Below, piece after piece: positions 53,353 to 62,320 of a DNA stretch of 64,000 bases. Source of the stretch: JBNFVY01 sp049943335 (lineage in GTDB: Bacteria > Pseudomonadota > Alphaproteobacteria > Rhodobacterales > Rhodobacteraceae); contig NZ_JBNFVY010000004.1 in NCBI RefSeq assembly GCF_049943335.1, forward strand, positions 248,001 through 312,000, written 5' to 3'. The position numbers and the translations under genes were made by a program. Under the pieces are notes generated by a model. It did no database searches. It had not been told where the DNA came from and saw nothing but the letters and a program-made list of their open reading frames with translations. Positions within the stretch are counted from its first letter, which is position 1; every line of letters begins with the position of its first letter.

Positions 53353-54135
53353 TCAGGTGCCGGTCAGCGGGACGGTAACAGCGCTCTTGTCTCTGGCCCA
53401 TGCGCGCACAGCGTCACCGAAGGCTTCGAACAATGGGCGCGAGACCGGGTCGGATGCAGCTTGATATTCCGGGTGCCATTGGACTGACAAGGTGAACCCC
53501 GGCGCGCCATCGATATAGATCGCCTCGGGCGTGCCATCGGGGGCATAGCCATCAATGACAACCCGCTTGCCCGGTTTCTTGATGCCTTGCCCGTGCAGGG
53601 TATTTGTCATCACCTCGGTCGAACCGAAAAGCTGGGCAAATGGCCCGCCCGGCGTGAATTCCACCGGGTGGCGCAAGGCGAATTTCTCTTCGATCGTGCC
53701 GTCGGGCGGCATCCTGTGATTCATCCGGCCCGGAAGATCGCGGATTTCGGGGTAAAGCGACCCGCCCATTGCCACGTTGACCTCTTGAAACCCGCGACAC
53801 ACGCCACAAAACGGCTGCCCTGTTTCGACACACGCCCGAACAAGGGGAAGCGTGATCGCGTCGCGGCGGCGATCAAATTCGCCGTATGCTTCTGTCGGGT
53901 GTTCTCCGTATTCCTCGGGATGGACATTGGGGCGCCCCCCGGTCAGCAGAAAGCCGTCACAGGTTTCCATCAACTCGTCCACCGACACAAAGCGCGGGTC
54001 GGCGGGGATCAGCATGGGGATACACCCGGACACCAAGGAAACCGCTTCGGTGTTCATGACGCCACCCGCATGCGTGGGATAGCTGTCACCGATCATTTGA
54101 AAGTTGCCGATAATGCCGACGACGGGACGCGTCAT
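53353..54135 (-). CDS. Class I glutamine amidotransferase-like hydrolase, PuuD/gamma-glutamyl-GABA hydrolase type
   Basis: 260 residues from ATG 54135, with AAGAGGG about 5 bp upstream. The catalytic Cys113 lies in FCGVCRGFQEVN and the His-Glu pair in VQWHPEYQ, with the nucleophile-elbow order of class I amidotransferases. GRPNVHPEEYGE and GGSLYPEIRD are typical of PuuD-like (peptidase C26) enzymes that cut gamma-glutamyl amides in polyamine catabolism. No other puu gene is present, so the substrate is uncertain. Confidence 0.9.
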   Translation of the reverse strand: MTRPVVGIIGNFQMIGDSYPTHAGGVMNTEAVSLVSGCIPMLIPADPRFVSVDELMETCDGFLLTGGRPNVHPEEYGEHPTEAYGEFDRRRDAITLPLVRACVETGQPFCGVCRGFQEVNVAMGGSLYPEIRDLPGRMNHRMPPDGTIEEKFALRHPVEFTPGGPFAQLFGSTEVMTNTLHGQGIKKPGKRVVIDGYAPDGTPEAIYIDGAPGFTLSVQWHPEYQAASDPVSRPLFEAFGDAVRAWARDKSAVTVPLTGT

Positions 54136-54243
54136 GATACCCTCTTGTTCAGTCCTATCCAAGTATAGTGCGCATACAGGTCCTGAAAAGCGGTAAATCA
54201 CGCGCGCGCTGCAGGCGCCCAAAATACAGGCGCACATAAAATT

Positions 54244-54268
54244 GGCGGCGCCACTGGGGGGCGCCGCC
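54244..54268 (-). terminator. Rho-independent terminator downstream of the 59-residue membrane protein gene
   Basis: A 9-bp perfect GC stem (GGCGGCGCC with GGCGCCGCC, 7-nt loop) is followed on the minus strand by AATTTTATG. It is 129 bp past the small gene's stop and about 109 bp before the PuuD-like gene. Confidence 0.75.
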
Positions 54269-54396
54269 GGTATTGGGGATGCTCAGGCAGCCGGCATCCA
54301 AAAGTGATTTGAAAAGGCCTTGGCAACAGAATATTCGTTACACCGCGAAATTGCGCGGAAACCCCGTCTTAAAAACCCTTCGCAGAAACCGGGAAC

Positions 54397-54576
54397 TTAC
54401 TGGTCGGAAACAGGCGCCGGCACGGTCGTTGGCGTGTCTTCGTCAATGCTGCTCATCCCGGTGCCAAGCACGGCCGCCAGCATCAAAAGGCCAATCGCAA
54501 CGGCGATACCGATCCCCATCAAAGATGGCTTGTGGCGTTTTTCCTGCTTTTCGATATTCGTGTTGGGGGCAGACAT
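54397..54576 (-). CDS. 59-residue single-pass membrane protein
   Basis: A small open frame on the minus strand from ATG 54576 to TAA 54397. It has an excellent Shine-Dalgarno, AAAGGAG, 5 bp before the ATG. The product starts MSAPNTNIEKQEKRHKPSL (hydrophilic, basic) and has one transmembrane helix rich in Gly/Ala/Leu at about residues 20-41. It ends in an acidic Thr/Pro tail (IDEDTPTTVPAPVSDQ). Divergent from pepN by 95 bp and followed by its own terminator. No family recognised; coding-like codon use throughout. Confidence 0.8.
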   Translation of the reverse strand: MSAPNTNIEKQEKRHKPSLMGIGIAVAIGLLMLAAVLGTGMSSIDEDTPTTVPAPVSDQ

Positions 54577-54671
54577 GACATCTCCTTTCTCTATGACGCG
54601 GCTGGTTGATGCCGCGCCGTTGCAAGACTAACGTCGCCGCAACGAATTGGTTTCATGCTTTGGGGAAAATA

Positions 54672-57224
54672 ATGAAAGACGCAGCGCCGCAGACAATCTA
54701 TCTGGCAGACTACGCACCCTTTGATTTTCTGGTGGACAAGGTCGATCTGACCTTTCGTCTGGAACCGCGCGCGACACGCGTGATCAGCCGCATTTCCTTC
54801 CGCCCCAATCCGGCAAGCAGCGGCACAAGGTTTTTCCTGCACGGTGAAAACCTGCGCCTGATCCACGCGCGCCTTGACGGTGTCGATGTCCAGCCGCGCA
54901 TCGTCGAAGGCGGGCTGGAATGCGATGTCCCCGACACCCCTTTCGTGTGGGAGGCCGAAGTTGAAATCAACCCCGAAAGCAACACCGCTCTTGAAGGGCT
55001 TTATATGTCCAATGGCATGTATTGCACCCAATGCGAGGCCGAGGGCTTTCGCAAGATCACCTATTATCCCGACCGCCCCGACGTGCTGGCGCCGTTCGAT
55101 GTGCGCATCGAAAGCGACCTGCCCGTGTTGCTGTCGAACGGGAACAAGGGGGCCGCGGGCGACGGCTTTGCCGAATGGTCCGACCCGTGGCCGAAACCTG
55201 CCTATCTGTTCGCCCTGGTGGCGGGCGATCTGGTGAACCTGCCCGGCAGTTTCACGACACGATCCGGCAAACCGGTCGATCTGAATATCTGGGTCCGCCC
55301 CGGAGATGAAGACAAGTGCGCCTTCGCGATGGAGGCGCTCAAGACTGCGATGTCATGGGACGAACAGGTCTATGGGCGCGAATACGACCTGGACATTTTC
55401 AACATCGTGGCCGTCGACGATTTCAATATGGGCGCGATGGAGAACAAGGGCTTGAACATATTCAACAGCTCATGCGTTTTGGCCAGCCCGCAGACCAGCA
55501 CCGATGCGAACTATGAGCGGATCGAAAGCATCATTGCCCATGAATACTTCCACAACTGGACCGGCAACCGCATCACCTGCCGCGATTGGTTCCAACTGTG
55601 CCTGAAAGAAGGGTTGACCGTTTATCGGGACCAGATGTTCAGCGCCGATCTGCGCGGACACGGTGTCAAACGCATTGAAGAGGTCGGCGCCCTGCGCGCC
55701 CGCCAGTTCCGCGAAGATAGCGGGCCGCTGGCCCACCCGGTGCGCCCCGATAGCTTTGTCGAAATCAACAATTTCTATACTGCGACGGTTTATGAAAAAG
55801 GCGCCGAATTGATCGGCATGCTGCGCACCCTTGTCGGGGACAAGGCGTATTACAAGGCGCTCGATCTCTATTTCGACCGGCACGATGGCGATGCGGCCAC
55901 GATCGAAGGTTGGCTGAAGGTGTTCCAAGATGCGACCGGCCGCGATCTGACCCAGTTCAAGCGCTGGTACGCGCAGGCCGGAACGCCGCGCCTGTCAGTG
56001 TCCGAAACGTTTGCAGACGGCACCTATACCCTGACCTTCCGCCAAGACATCCCCGCCACCCCCGGCCAGGCGCATAAAAAGCCGATGGTGATCCCGATTG
56101 CGGTCGGTTTGCTGTCGCCCAATGGGGACGAGATCGTGCCGACCACGGTGCTGGAAATGACCGAAGCCGAACAAAGTTTCACCTTTGACGGGCTTGGCGC
56201 CAAGCCGGTGGCATCCATTCTGCGTGGTTTTTCGGCGCCCGTGATCCTGACGCGCGATGCAAGCCGCGCCGAACGGGCGTTCCTGCTGGCCCATGACACG
56301 GACGAATTCAACCGCTGGGAGGCCGGGCGCACGCTGTCCAAAGATGTGCTGATCGGCATGATCGCAAAAGGCGAAGACCCCGACCGCGGGCTAATCGACG
56401 GGATCGGCGCGGTGCTATCGGACGGCGCGCTGGATCCGTCGTTCCGCGCCAAGGTTCTGGCACTGCCGTCTGAAGATGACCTTGCGCAAAGCCTGCATGA
56501 TGCGGGCGTGGTGCCCGACCCTGCGGCGATCCGCGACCACCGCGAAGCGCTGCGTGATTCGATCCGCATGGGGCTGAGCCGGGTGCTGGAAGAGCTGTAC
56601 GACGAAATGGAAACGCCGGGGGCCTATACCCCTTCGCCAAAGGATGTCGCCAAGCGCAATCTGCGCCACGCCGCCCTGTCGCTGCTGACACTGGGCGATG
56701 GCGGCAAGCGGGCCGCAGCGCTGTTCGGGCAAGCCGACAACATGACCGATGAATTGTCAGCCCTGATGCAACTGATCCACGCCGGGTGCGGCACGGAACC
56801 GGTGCATGCCTTCTACGAAAAATGGAAACACGACCGCCTTGTGATCGACAAATGGTTCGCCATCCAGATCAGCTGCGCCGCCCCCGATGCGGTCGCAGAC
56901 ATCGCGCGTGAGCTGACTGAGCACCCGGATTTCGACTGGAAAAACCCCAACCGCTTCCGCGCGGTCGCCGGGGCGCTGGCCGCCCATCACGCAGGCTTTC
57001 ACAACATCAGCGGCGCGGGCTACCGGCTGCTGGCCGATATGCTGATCCAACTTGACCCGATGAACCCGCAGACCGCCGCCCGCATGTCGACGGCGTTTGA
57101 AACCTGGCCCCGCTATGACGCCGACCGGCAAGCAATGATCAAGACCGAACTTGAACGCATCGCGGCAAGCAGCGGCCTGTCGCGCGACATGTCGGAAATG
57201 GTTGGGCGGATGCTGTCGGCCTAA
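54672..57224 (+). CDS. pepN: Aminopeptidase N
   Basis: 850 residues, typical of proteobacterial PepN. A zinc M1 metallopeptidase removing N-terminal residues from peptides in the cytoplasm. The exopeptidase motif GAMEN occurs in FNMGAMENKGLN. The zinc site is His290-Glu291-x-x-His294 (HEYFHNW) with Glu313 eighteen residues later. The C-terminal helical domain is complete. ATG 54672 is chosen; an earlier ATG at 54606 lies within the probable leader. Its stop overlaps the convergent transglycosylase stop by 3 bp. Confidence 0.96.
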   Translation: MKDAAPQTIYLADYAPFDFLVDKVDLTFRLEPRATRVISRISFRPNPASSGTRFFLHGENLRLIHARLDGVDVQPRIVEGGLECDVPDTPFVWEAEVEINPESNTALEGLYMSNGMYCTQCEAEGFRKITYYPDRPDVLAPFDVRIESDLPVLLSNGNKGAAGDGFAEWSDPWPKPAYLFALVAGDLVNLPGSFTTRSGKPVDLNIWVRPGDEDKCAFAMEALKTAMSWDEQVYGREYDLDIFNIVAVDDFNMGAMENKGLNIFNSSCVLASPQTSTDANYERIESIIAHEYFHNWTGNRITCRDWFQLCLKEGLTVYRDQMFSADLRGHGVKRIEEVGALRARQFREDSGPLAHPVRPDSFVEINNFYTATVYEKGAELIGMLRTLVGDKAYYKALDLYFDRHDGDAATIEGWLKVFQDATGRDLTQFKRWYAQAGTPRLSVSETFADGTYTLTFRQDIPATPGQAHKKPMVIPIAVGLLSPNGDEIVPTTVLEMTEAEQSFTFDGLGAKPVASILRGFSAPVILTRDASRAERAFLLAHDTDEFNRWEAGRTLSKDVLIGMIAKGEDPDRGLIDGIGAVLSDGALDPSFRAKVLALPSEDDLAQSLHDAGVVPDPAAIRDHREALRDSIRMGLSRVLEELYDEMETPGAYTPSPKDVAKRNLRHAALSLLTLGDGGKRAAALFGQADNMTDELSALMQLIHAGCGTEPVHAFYEKWKHDRLVIDKWFAIQISCAAPDAVADIARELTEHPDFDWKNPNRFRAVAGALAAHHAGFHNISGAGYRLLADMLIQLDPMNPQTAARMSTAFETWPRYDADRQAMIKTELERIAASSGLSRDMSEMVGRMLSA

Positions 57225-57820
57225 CCGGCGCCACAGGCCGGTAGCGCGCGGGTTCTGGCCATCATGTCGGTGCGTTTGCGCTCGGAATGCAGCGGCCCCC
57301 AGTCGGCGGCCACACCGCGCATGCCTTCGGCGACCACCCCGTCGCGCACCACCGTATGCGCCATGATCCGCACCGCGCAGGACAGGTTCTCGGCGCCGTT
57401 CTTCAGCGCTTTGCCCGAGGTGGCCCGACAACCGTACCCCCGCGCGGTCGAAGGCGCGATCTGCAACAGCCCGAACCAGCGCCCGCCGCCGCCGACAGCC
57501 TTGGGGTTCCATGTGCTTTCATGGCGCGACAAGGCCGACAAGAACCCGACCCAAAACGCTTTGCGCGTCGCATCATCCCCGTCGTCATACGCCGGGCACC
57601 ACGCATCGATGTCCGTGGGCGAAAACCCGACCAACGGCGCCCCGTGGGCCTCGAGTGCGTCCAGCGCCGCCTGCGTCCAGGCCCCCGACTGAGGCGCAGC
57701 CCGCCAGCCAACGGTTTGGAAAGACATCGCCGAAACCGTCACATTCGGGTCTTGCGTTCGCCCGCATCCCGTAACGGGCAAAGCCAGCATGACGGACATG
57801 GCAACCAGTCTACCCAGCAT
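57221..57820 (-). CDS. Lipoprotein with lytic transglycosylase (SLT) domain
   Basis: 199 residues from ATG 57820. MLGRLVAMSVMLALPVTGC has a lipobox (VTGC, Cys19), so it is membrane-anchored on the periplasmic side. The lysozyme-like domain includes FLSALSRHESTWNP with the likely catalytic Glu, WFGLLQIAPSTARGYGC and ENLSCAVRIMAHTV. It should cleave murein glycan strands with anhydromuropeptide formation. Small for the family, so probably a minimal single-domain enzyme. Confidence 0.88.
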   Translation of the reverse strand: MLGRLVAMSVMLALPVTGCGRTQDPNVTVSAMSFQTVGWRAAPQSGAWTQAALDALEAHGAPLVGFSPTDIDAWCPAYDDGDDATRKAFWVGFLSALSRHESTWNPKAVGGGGRWFGLLQIAPSTARGYGCRATSGKALKNGAENLSCAVRIMAHTVVRDGVVAEGMRGVAADWGPLHSERKRTDMMARTRALPACGAG

Positions 57821-58278
57821 TTTTAACCTCAAAACTACAACGCCCGCCCAGTATGCCCCAGTATGCCCAAGCGGCAAGGCGCCGTCGAGCGCGCGCGCCA
57901 TCATCGGCTTTTCGCCGCCGATCCCACAGGGATGAAAACCGAAATGGCTTTTTCAGCAGTGGCGCCGCGACCCCACGATCTTTGCCCCGAAATGCGATGA
58001 AGACACCTGATCGGCATTGGGCCACGACGATGTAGCCGCGATGGGCGGGGGTCGGCCACACCCTACTCCACTCGTGCACAACCCATCTAACCCGCACTGC
58101 CCCCCGGACGCGGGACCGCACGCGCCCACGCCATCAATCAGGCCGCGTGACCCTGCGCGCCAAGACAATCTTCGCGCGGGCAAACCGTCATCCGGGGTAC
58201 AGCTGGGTGGGCCGGCCCTCTTGCCCCCTCCCCGGCCCTGTTTTAAGAGGGCCCCTGAGCGGACAACGAGGATGCCCC
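57821..58278. other. Intergenic region upstream of gatB
   Basis: 458 bp between divergent genes. The last 30 bp contain the gatB ribosome-binding site. Short frames on both strands are Arg/Pro/Ala-rich and lack start signals. No tRNA, repeat or riboswitch was recognised; promoters must lie here, but none is clear. Confidence 0.5.
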
Positions 58279-59793
58279 ATGCTGGACCACCTGACCTTTG
58301 AAGCCCCGAAAGTAAAAACCATCGCAGGCGCCAAGGGCGACTGGGAACTGGTCATCGGGATGGAAATCCACGCGCAGGTGGCGTCCAAGGCGAAACTGTT
58401 CTCGGGGGCGTCGACCACATTCGGGGCCGAGCCGAATTCAAACGTTGCCTTCGTGGATGCGGCCATGCCCGGCATGCTGCCCGTCATCAACGAATTCTGC
58501 GTGGAACAGGCAGTGCGCACAGGCTTGGGGCTGAACGCGCAAATCAACCTGTATTCCGCGTTCGACCGCAAGAACTACTTTTACCCCGACCTGCCGCAGG
58601 GCTACCAGATTTCCCAGCTCTATCACCCCATCGTGGGCGAGGGCGAAGTGATCGTCGACATGGGGCCTGGCGTTGCGCGGCGCGTGCGGATCGAACGCAT
58701 CCACCTTGAACAGGACGCCGGCAAGTTGATCCACGACATGGATCCGAACATGTCCTTCGTCGATCTGAACCGCACGGGCGTGGCACTGATGGAGATCGTC
58801 AGCCGACCCGACATTCGCGGCCCTGAAGAAGCCGCCGCCTATGTGCTGAAACTGCGCCAGATCCTGCGCTATCTGGGCACCTGCGACGGCAACATGCAGA
58901 ACGGCAGCCTGCGCGCCGACGTGAACGTGTCTGTCTGCAAGCCGGGCGATTACGAACGCTACCAGGAAACGCAGGATTTTGGCCATCTGGGCACGCGCTG
59001 CGAGATCAAGAACATGAACTCGACCCGCTTCATCCAACAGGCCATCGATCACGAAGCGCGCCGCCAGATCGCCATTCTGGAAGACGGCGGCAGCGTCGAT
59101 CAGGAAACGCGCCTGTATGACCCGGACAAGGGCGAAACCCGCTCGATGCGCAGCAAGGAAGAAGCACACGACTACCGCTATTTCCCCTGCCCCGACCTGC
59201 TGCCGCTGGAAATCGAACAGGCTTGGGTCGATGACATCAACGCATCGCTGCCCGAACTGCCCGACGCCAAGAAAGCGCGCTTTGTCAAGGATTTCGGCCT
59301 GTCCGAATATGACGCCGACGTGCTGACTGCCGACGCTGCCAACGCCGCCTACTTTGAGCAGGTCGCCGAAGGTGGCGATGGCAAGCTGGCCGCGAACTGG
59401 GTCATAAACGAACTTTTCGGCCGTCTGAAAAAAGATGATGCGGATATCACCGACAGCCCGGTCAGCGCCGAGCAATTGGGCAAGATCGTCGCGTTGATCA
59501 AGAAAGGTGACATTTCGGGAAAGATCGCCAAGGATCTGTTTGAAATCGTCTACACCGAAGGCGGCGATCCCGAAGCGATCGTGCAAGAGCGTGGGATGAA
59601 GCAGGTCACCGACACCGGCGCAATCGAAGCGGCCGTGGATGAAGTGATCGCCGGCAACCCGGCACAGGTGGAAAAAGCGAAACAGAACCCGAAACTGGCC
59701 GGGTGGTTTGTCGGTCAGGTGATGAAAGCCACGGGCGGCAAGGCCAATCCCAAGGCGGTGGACGAACTGGTCAAATCCAAGCTGGGCCTCTAG
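58279..59793 (+). CDS. gatB: Aspartyl/glutamyl-tRNA(Asn/Gln) amidotransferase subunit B
   Basis: 504 residues from ATG 58279 (MLDHLTFEAPKV), with GAGG about 7 bp upstream; an earlier ATG at 58147 would add an unlikely leader. GMEIHAQVASKAKLF, KNYFYPDLPQGYQISQ and EIVSRPDIRGPEEA are the GatB core, which binds ATP, activates the tRNA-bound acid and accepts ammonia from GatA. The C-terminal GatB/YqeY domain contacts tRNA. gatA and gatC are not in the window. Confidence 0.97.
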   Translation: MLDHLTFEAPKVKTIAGAKGDWELVIGMEIHAQVASKAKLFSGASTTFGAEPNSNVAFVDAAMPGMLPVINEFCVEQAVRTGLGLNAQINLYSAFDRKNYFYPDLPQGYQISQLYHPIVGEGEVIVDMGPGVARRVRIERIHLEQDAGKLIHDMDPNMSFVDLNRTGVALMEIVSRPDIRGPEEAAAYVLKLRQILRYLGTCDGNMQNGSLRADVNVSVCKPGDYERYQETQDFGHLGTRCEIKNMNSTRFIQQAIDHEARRQIAILEDGGSVDQETRLYDPDKGETRSMRSKEEAHDYRYFPCPDLLPLEIEQAWVDDINASLPELPDAKKARFVKDFGLSEYDADVLTADAANAAYFEQVAEGGDGKLAANWVINELFGRLKKDDADITDSPVSAEQLGKIVALIKKGDISGKIAKDLFEIVYTEGGDPEAIVQERGMKQVTDTGAIEAAVDEVIAGNPAQVEKAKQNPKLAGWFVGQVMKATGGKANPKAVDELVKSKLGL

Positions 59794-59918
59794 GCGCGCG
59801 CGTCCGCGACTTCTCCGCGGCTTCGTGGCAACAGGCGCGGCGCAAGCACCGCCAGCGCGTGGCCAATCCCCTGTCGCGCGGCTAACTTGCGCTGTGTTGT
59901 CCAATGTCAGGTGATCCG

Positions 59919-60257
59919 ATGCAGCGTTTCGAATACAAGGTTGTTCCCGCACCCCGGCGCGGTCACAAGGGCAAGGGCCTCAAAGGGGCCGAAGCACGCT
60001 TCGCCTATGCGTTTGAAACGGTAATCAACGACGCAGCCGCTGACGGGTGGGAATACCTTCGCACCGACACCCTGCCCGCTGAAGAGCGGTCCGGCATCGC
60101 ATCCAAGCAAACGATTTACCAGAACATGCTGGTGTTCCGGCGCCAGGTTGCGGACGCACAAGCGCCCGACACCGCGCCGGTAGAGACACAAGACGACGCG
60201 GGGGACGGGCACGACACCGACGGCGCTGACCAAGACCACGACACGCCGACGACTTGA
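59919..60257 (+). CDS. DUF4177 domain protein
   Basis: 112 residues from ATG 59919, preceded by AGGTGA at 5 bp; an ATG at 59904 lacks a site. MQRFEYKVVPAPRRG and DGWEYLRTDTLP match DUF4177, a short beta-rich module without known function. The last 40 residues are acidic and disordered (Asp/Thr/Ala-rich). Cytoplasmic by lack of signal peptide. Stands alone after gatB with a 125-bp gap. Confidence 0.85.
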   Translation: MQRFEYKVVPAPRRGHKGKGLKGAEARFAYAFETVINDAAADGWEYLRTDTLPAEERSGIASKQTIYQNMLVFRRQVADAQAPDTAPVETQDDAGDGHDTDGADQDHDTPTT

Positions 60258-60721
60258 TCAACGGACCCCTCGGCCCGGTCGGTGGTCTGCAGCCCAAAGA
60301 CCGAGCTGCCGTTTCCCAGACACTGTTCGCGAAAAAACGGCTGCAAACAGCCGCGAAATCCCATTTCGCCATCACCTTATGCGCTGACAACCAATTACCT
60401 GCCGGGATCGGGCGCGCTTTCCTAAAATTCGGAAGGCCCGTTTTGCTTTGCCTAGAGGCGACGTTTCGCGGGTTTTTCCCGAGAAGTCGTGAATCGGGAT
60501 AGGTCGATCTGAATACAACCGTCGCCGAAGCCAAGCCGCAGTGGCGCCAAAGGCAACCCAGACGGGGTTGTCTGTGCCCACATTATTTGGACGAACGCCG
60601 CGCCCCCGCCTGTGCAGGAATGCAACTTCACGGGCCCCCAGTTTACGGCAAAAAACCCGGCGGTGGCCGAACAGGCCGGGGCCGCGCGATCATGGGGCGA
60701 ACGCAGCCCGGCCAATAGGGC
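60258..60721. other. Intergenic region between convergent DUF4177 and bolA genes
   Basis: 464 bp. It contains the minus-strand terminator at its left end. Right of it a minus-strand frame (60715-60452, TTG start, no ribosome-binding site) and a plus-strand frame (60513-60768, no start codon) are open but unsupported. The long transcribed tail past bolA is unexplained. Confidence 0.5.
60332..60353 (-). terminator. Rho-independent terminator on the minus strand downstream of bolA
   Basis: On the minus strand a 6-bp stem (CGGCTG with CAGCCG, loop TTTG) is followed directly by six Ts (60332-60337). A second 7-bp hairpin (GCGAAAT with ATTTCGC, 60353-60369) abuts it. It is oriented to end transcription coming from bolA, although bolA stops 368 bp earlier. 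Confidence 0.75.
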
Positions 60722-60985
60722 CTACCCCTTTGTGTCCACGCTCAGCGAAAGCGCGTGAATTCTGGCCATGATATCGTCGCCCAATGCCGCATGGATGGCG
60801 CGATGCTGAGCAATGCGCGACATATCCGCGAAATCGGCCGAGGAAATCGTCACGTTGAAATGGCTCTCGCCGCCCTCTTGAAACCCCGCATGGCCACGGT
60901 GGCGCTCACTGTCGTCGACCACCTCTAGTACGCTGGGCGAAAAGGCTGCTTGCAGGCGGTCTCGAATTTGATCCGTCATGGACAT
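60722..60985 (-). CDS. bolA: BolA family protein
   Basis: 87 residues. MTDQIRDRLQAAFSPSVLEVVDDSERH is the BolA N-terminus. HFNVTISSADFADMSRIAQHRAIHAAL carries the helix-turn-helix-like fold and the conserved histidine used with monothiol glutaredoxins to bind [2Fe-2S]. BolA proteins act in iron-sulfur trafficking and stress-linked regulation. Divergent from the J-domain gene with a 73-bp gap. Confidence 0.93.
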   Translation of the reverse strand: MSMTDQIRDRLQAAFSPSVLEVVDDSERHRGHAGFQEGGESHFNVTISSADFADMSRIAQHRAIHAALGDDIMARIHALSLSVDTKG

Positions 60986-61058
60986 TTTTTGCGCTTCCCT
61001 CTTTCACTTTCTGCCCATTGGTCTAAACTCTTACGCCGGTATCGAAAAGGGTATGAGA

Positions 61059-61685
61059 ATGACCAAGAGCGATCCGTTCGGATTCGATTTGTCGGTGTCC
61101 TCGGACAAGAAGAAACGCGCGCGCGGTCGACGTGGCATGTCGGGTGCGTTTGAAACCTCGAAACGCGAATGTGAACATGAAGGTTGCACGAAACAAGGCC
61201 AGTATCGCGCGCCCCGATCGCCCGATCACCTGGACGAATACAAGTGGTTCTGCAAAGAGCACGTGCGCGAATACAATTTGAAATGGAACTTCTTTTCCGG
61301 CGCGACAGAAGCCGAAATGGAAGAACAGATGGCCGCACAAAAGGTGGGCGAACGCCCAACCCAACCCTTCAAGTCGGGCGTGGAAGAACGCGCGTGGTCG
61401 CGTTTGGGTATCGACGACCCGCATCAAGTGCTGGGCGGCAACGCCACACAAAACCCGGGCAAATCAGTGACCGGCACGCGTAAACTGCCCCCCACCGAAC
61501 GCAAGGCCGTCGACATTCTGGAAGCCAAGGACCATTGGACCAAGGCAGAAGTTCGCAAGCAATACAAAGCGTTGATCAAGGTTCTGCATCCTGACATGAA
61601 CGGCGGCGATCGCAGCCAGGAAGAACAGTTGCAGGAAGTTGTCTGGGCGTGGGACCAGCTCAAGGACAGCCGCTACTTCAAGTAA
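61059..61685 (+). CDS. J-domain protein with an N-terminal putative zinc site
   Basis: 208 residues from ATG 61059 (AAGGG about 8 bp upstream). The C-terminal J domain (about 152-205) has His177-Pro178-Asp179, the HPD motif that stimulates DnaK ATPase. The N-terminal half has Cys38, Cys43, Cys65 and His68 (CEHEGC, WFCKEH), spaced like a metal site, and a basic segment (KKKRARGRRG). The layout differs from DnaJ and CbpA, so it is a specialised co-chaperone whose client is unknown. A stem-loop follows the stop. Confidence 0.9.
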   Translation: MTKSDPFGFDLSVSSDKKKRARGRRGMSGAFETSKRECEHEGCTKQGQYRAPRSPDHLDEYKWFCKEHVREYNLKWNFFSGATEAEMEEQMAAQKVGERPTQPFKSGVEERAWSRLGIDDPHQVLGGNATQNPGKSVTGTRKLPPTERKAVDILEAKDHWTKAEVRKQYKALIKVLHPDMNGGDRSQEEQLQEVVWAWDQLKDSRYFK

Positions 61686-62320
61686 GCCAGATGACCATAG
61701 GTCGAAGGCCAGCCCGGAAATATCGGACTGGCCTTCTACCGTTTGTCGGACACTACATGATCGCAGGGACAAGCGATCTGGGAATATGCAGGCCCTCACG
61801 GTGGGGTACGGGGACGTGTACCTTTCGCAAGCAGCAGCCGGGCTTGGGATGAATTGGCTGCTGTCTCGAAGGGTCAACGCCCGCGCCGCGTGACGGTTCC
61901 TTGCAAAACGAAAATTTTCTGCCCGGCGGTTGCGATGGGCGGGTCACAGCGGCGGGCAAGGGCGGGCAGAAGCACAGCGCCGATCCTGCGGAAAAGACTG
62001 GTTCATTGGCCCACCTGTGGCGATGGTCACAGGGGCGATGCTGCCCGCGCCGATACGTCAGGATGATCTGGTCACGTCCAATTGTGATCGGCAGAGTCCG
62101 GCAGATCACTGCCAGCAACGCTCATCCAGGAAATGGGTCCGGTCGTGGCTGATGGCGCCGCCAGGGGCCTCTCTCATGGCACCCGACATGGCATCGGCAA
62201 AGGGCCGTCTGAGAAAAGTCACTCAAATTGTATTTGTCCCAGGGTCCGACATTAACCAGTTTTAGATCTGCTTCCTGATATGGGTGTGGAACACCGTCAT
62301 CATGCGACCTGGGGGCGAGC
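61686..62320. other. Intergenic region between the J-domain gene and a hypothetical gene
   Basis: 635 bp. After the hairpin at 61704-61736 I see no convincing gene; short frames (for example a 35-codon one ending 61893) lack support. No B12-box-like sequence was found even though cobS lies downstream. No tRNA or repeat was recognised. Confidence 0.5.
61704..61736 (+). terminator. Terminator-like hairpin after the J-domain gene
   Basis: A 9-bp stem (GAAGGCCAG with CTGGCCTTC) encloses a shorter CCG/CGG stem, 18 bp after the stop codon. The 3' side is only weakly T-rich. Confidence 0.6.

Noticed and set aside
57810..58121. Minus-strand frame upstream of the transglycosylase gene
   Set aside because: No start signal and composition typical of noncoding GC-rich DNA.
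60452..60715. Minus-strand frame downstream of bolA
   Set aside because: TTG start without Shine-Dalgarno and no domain. Kept only as context for the terminator finding.
60513..60768. Plus-strand frame with coding-like composition running into bolA
   Set aside because: No ATG, only a late GTG, and overlaps the end of bolA on the other strand.
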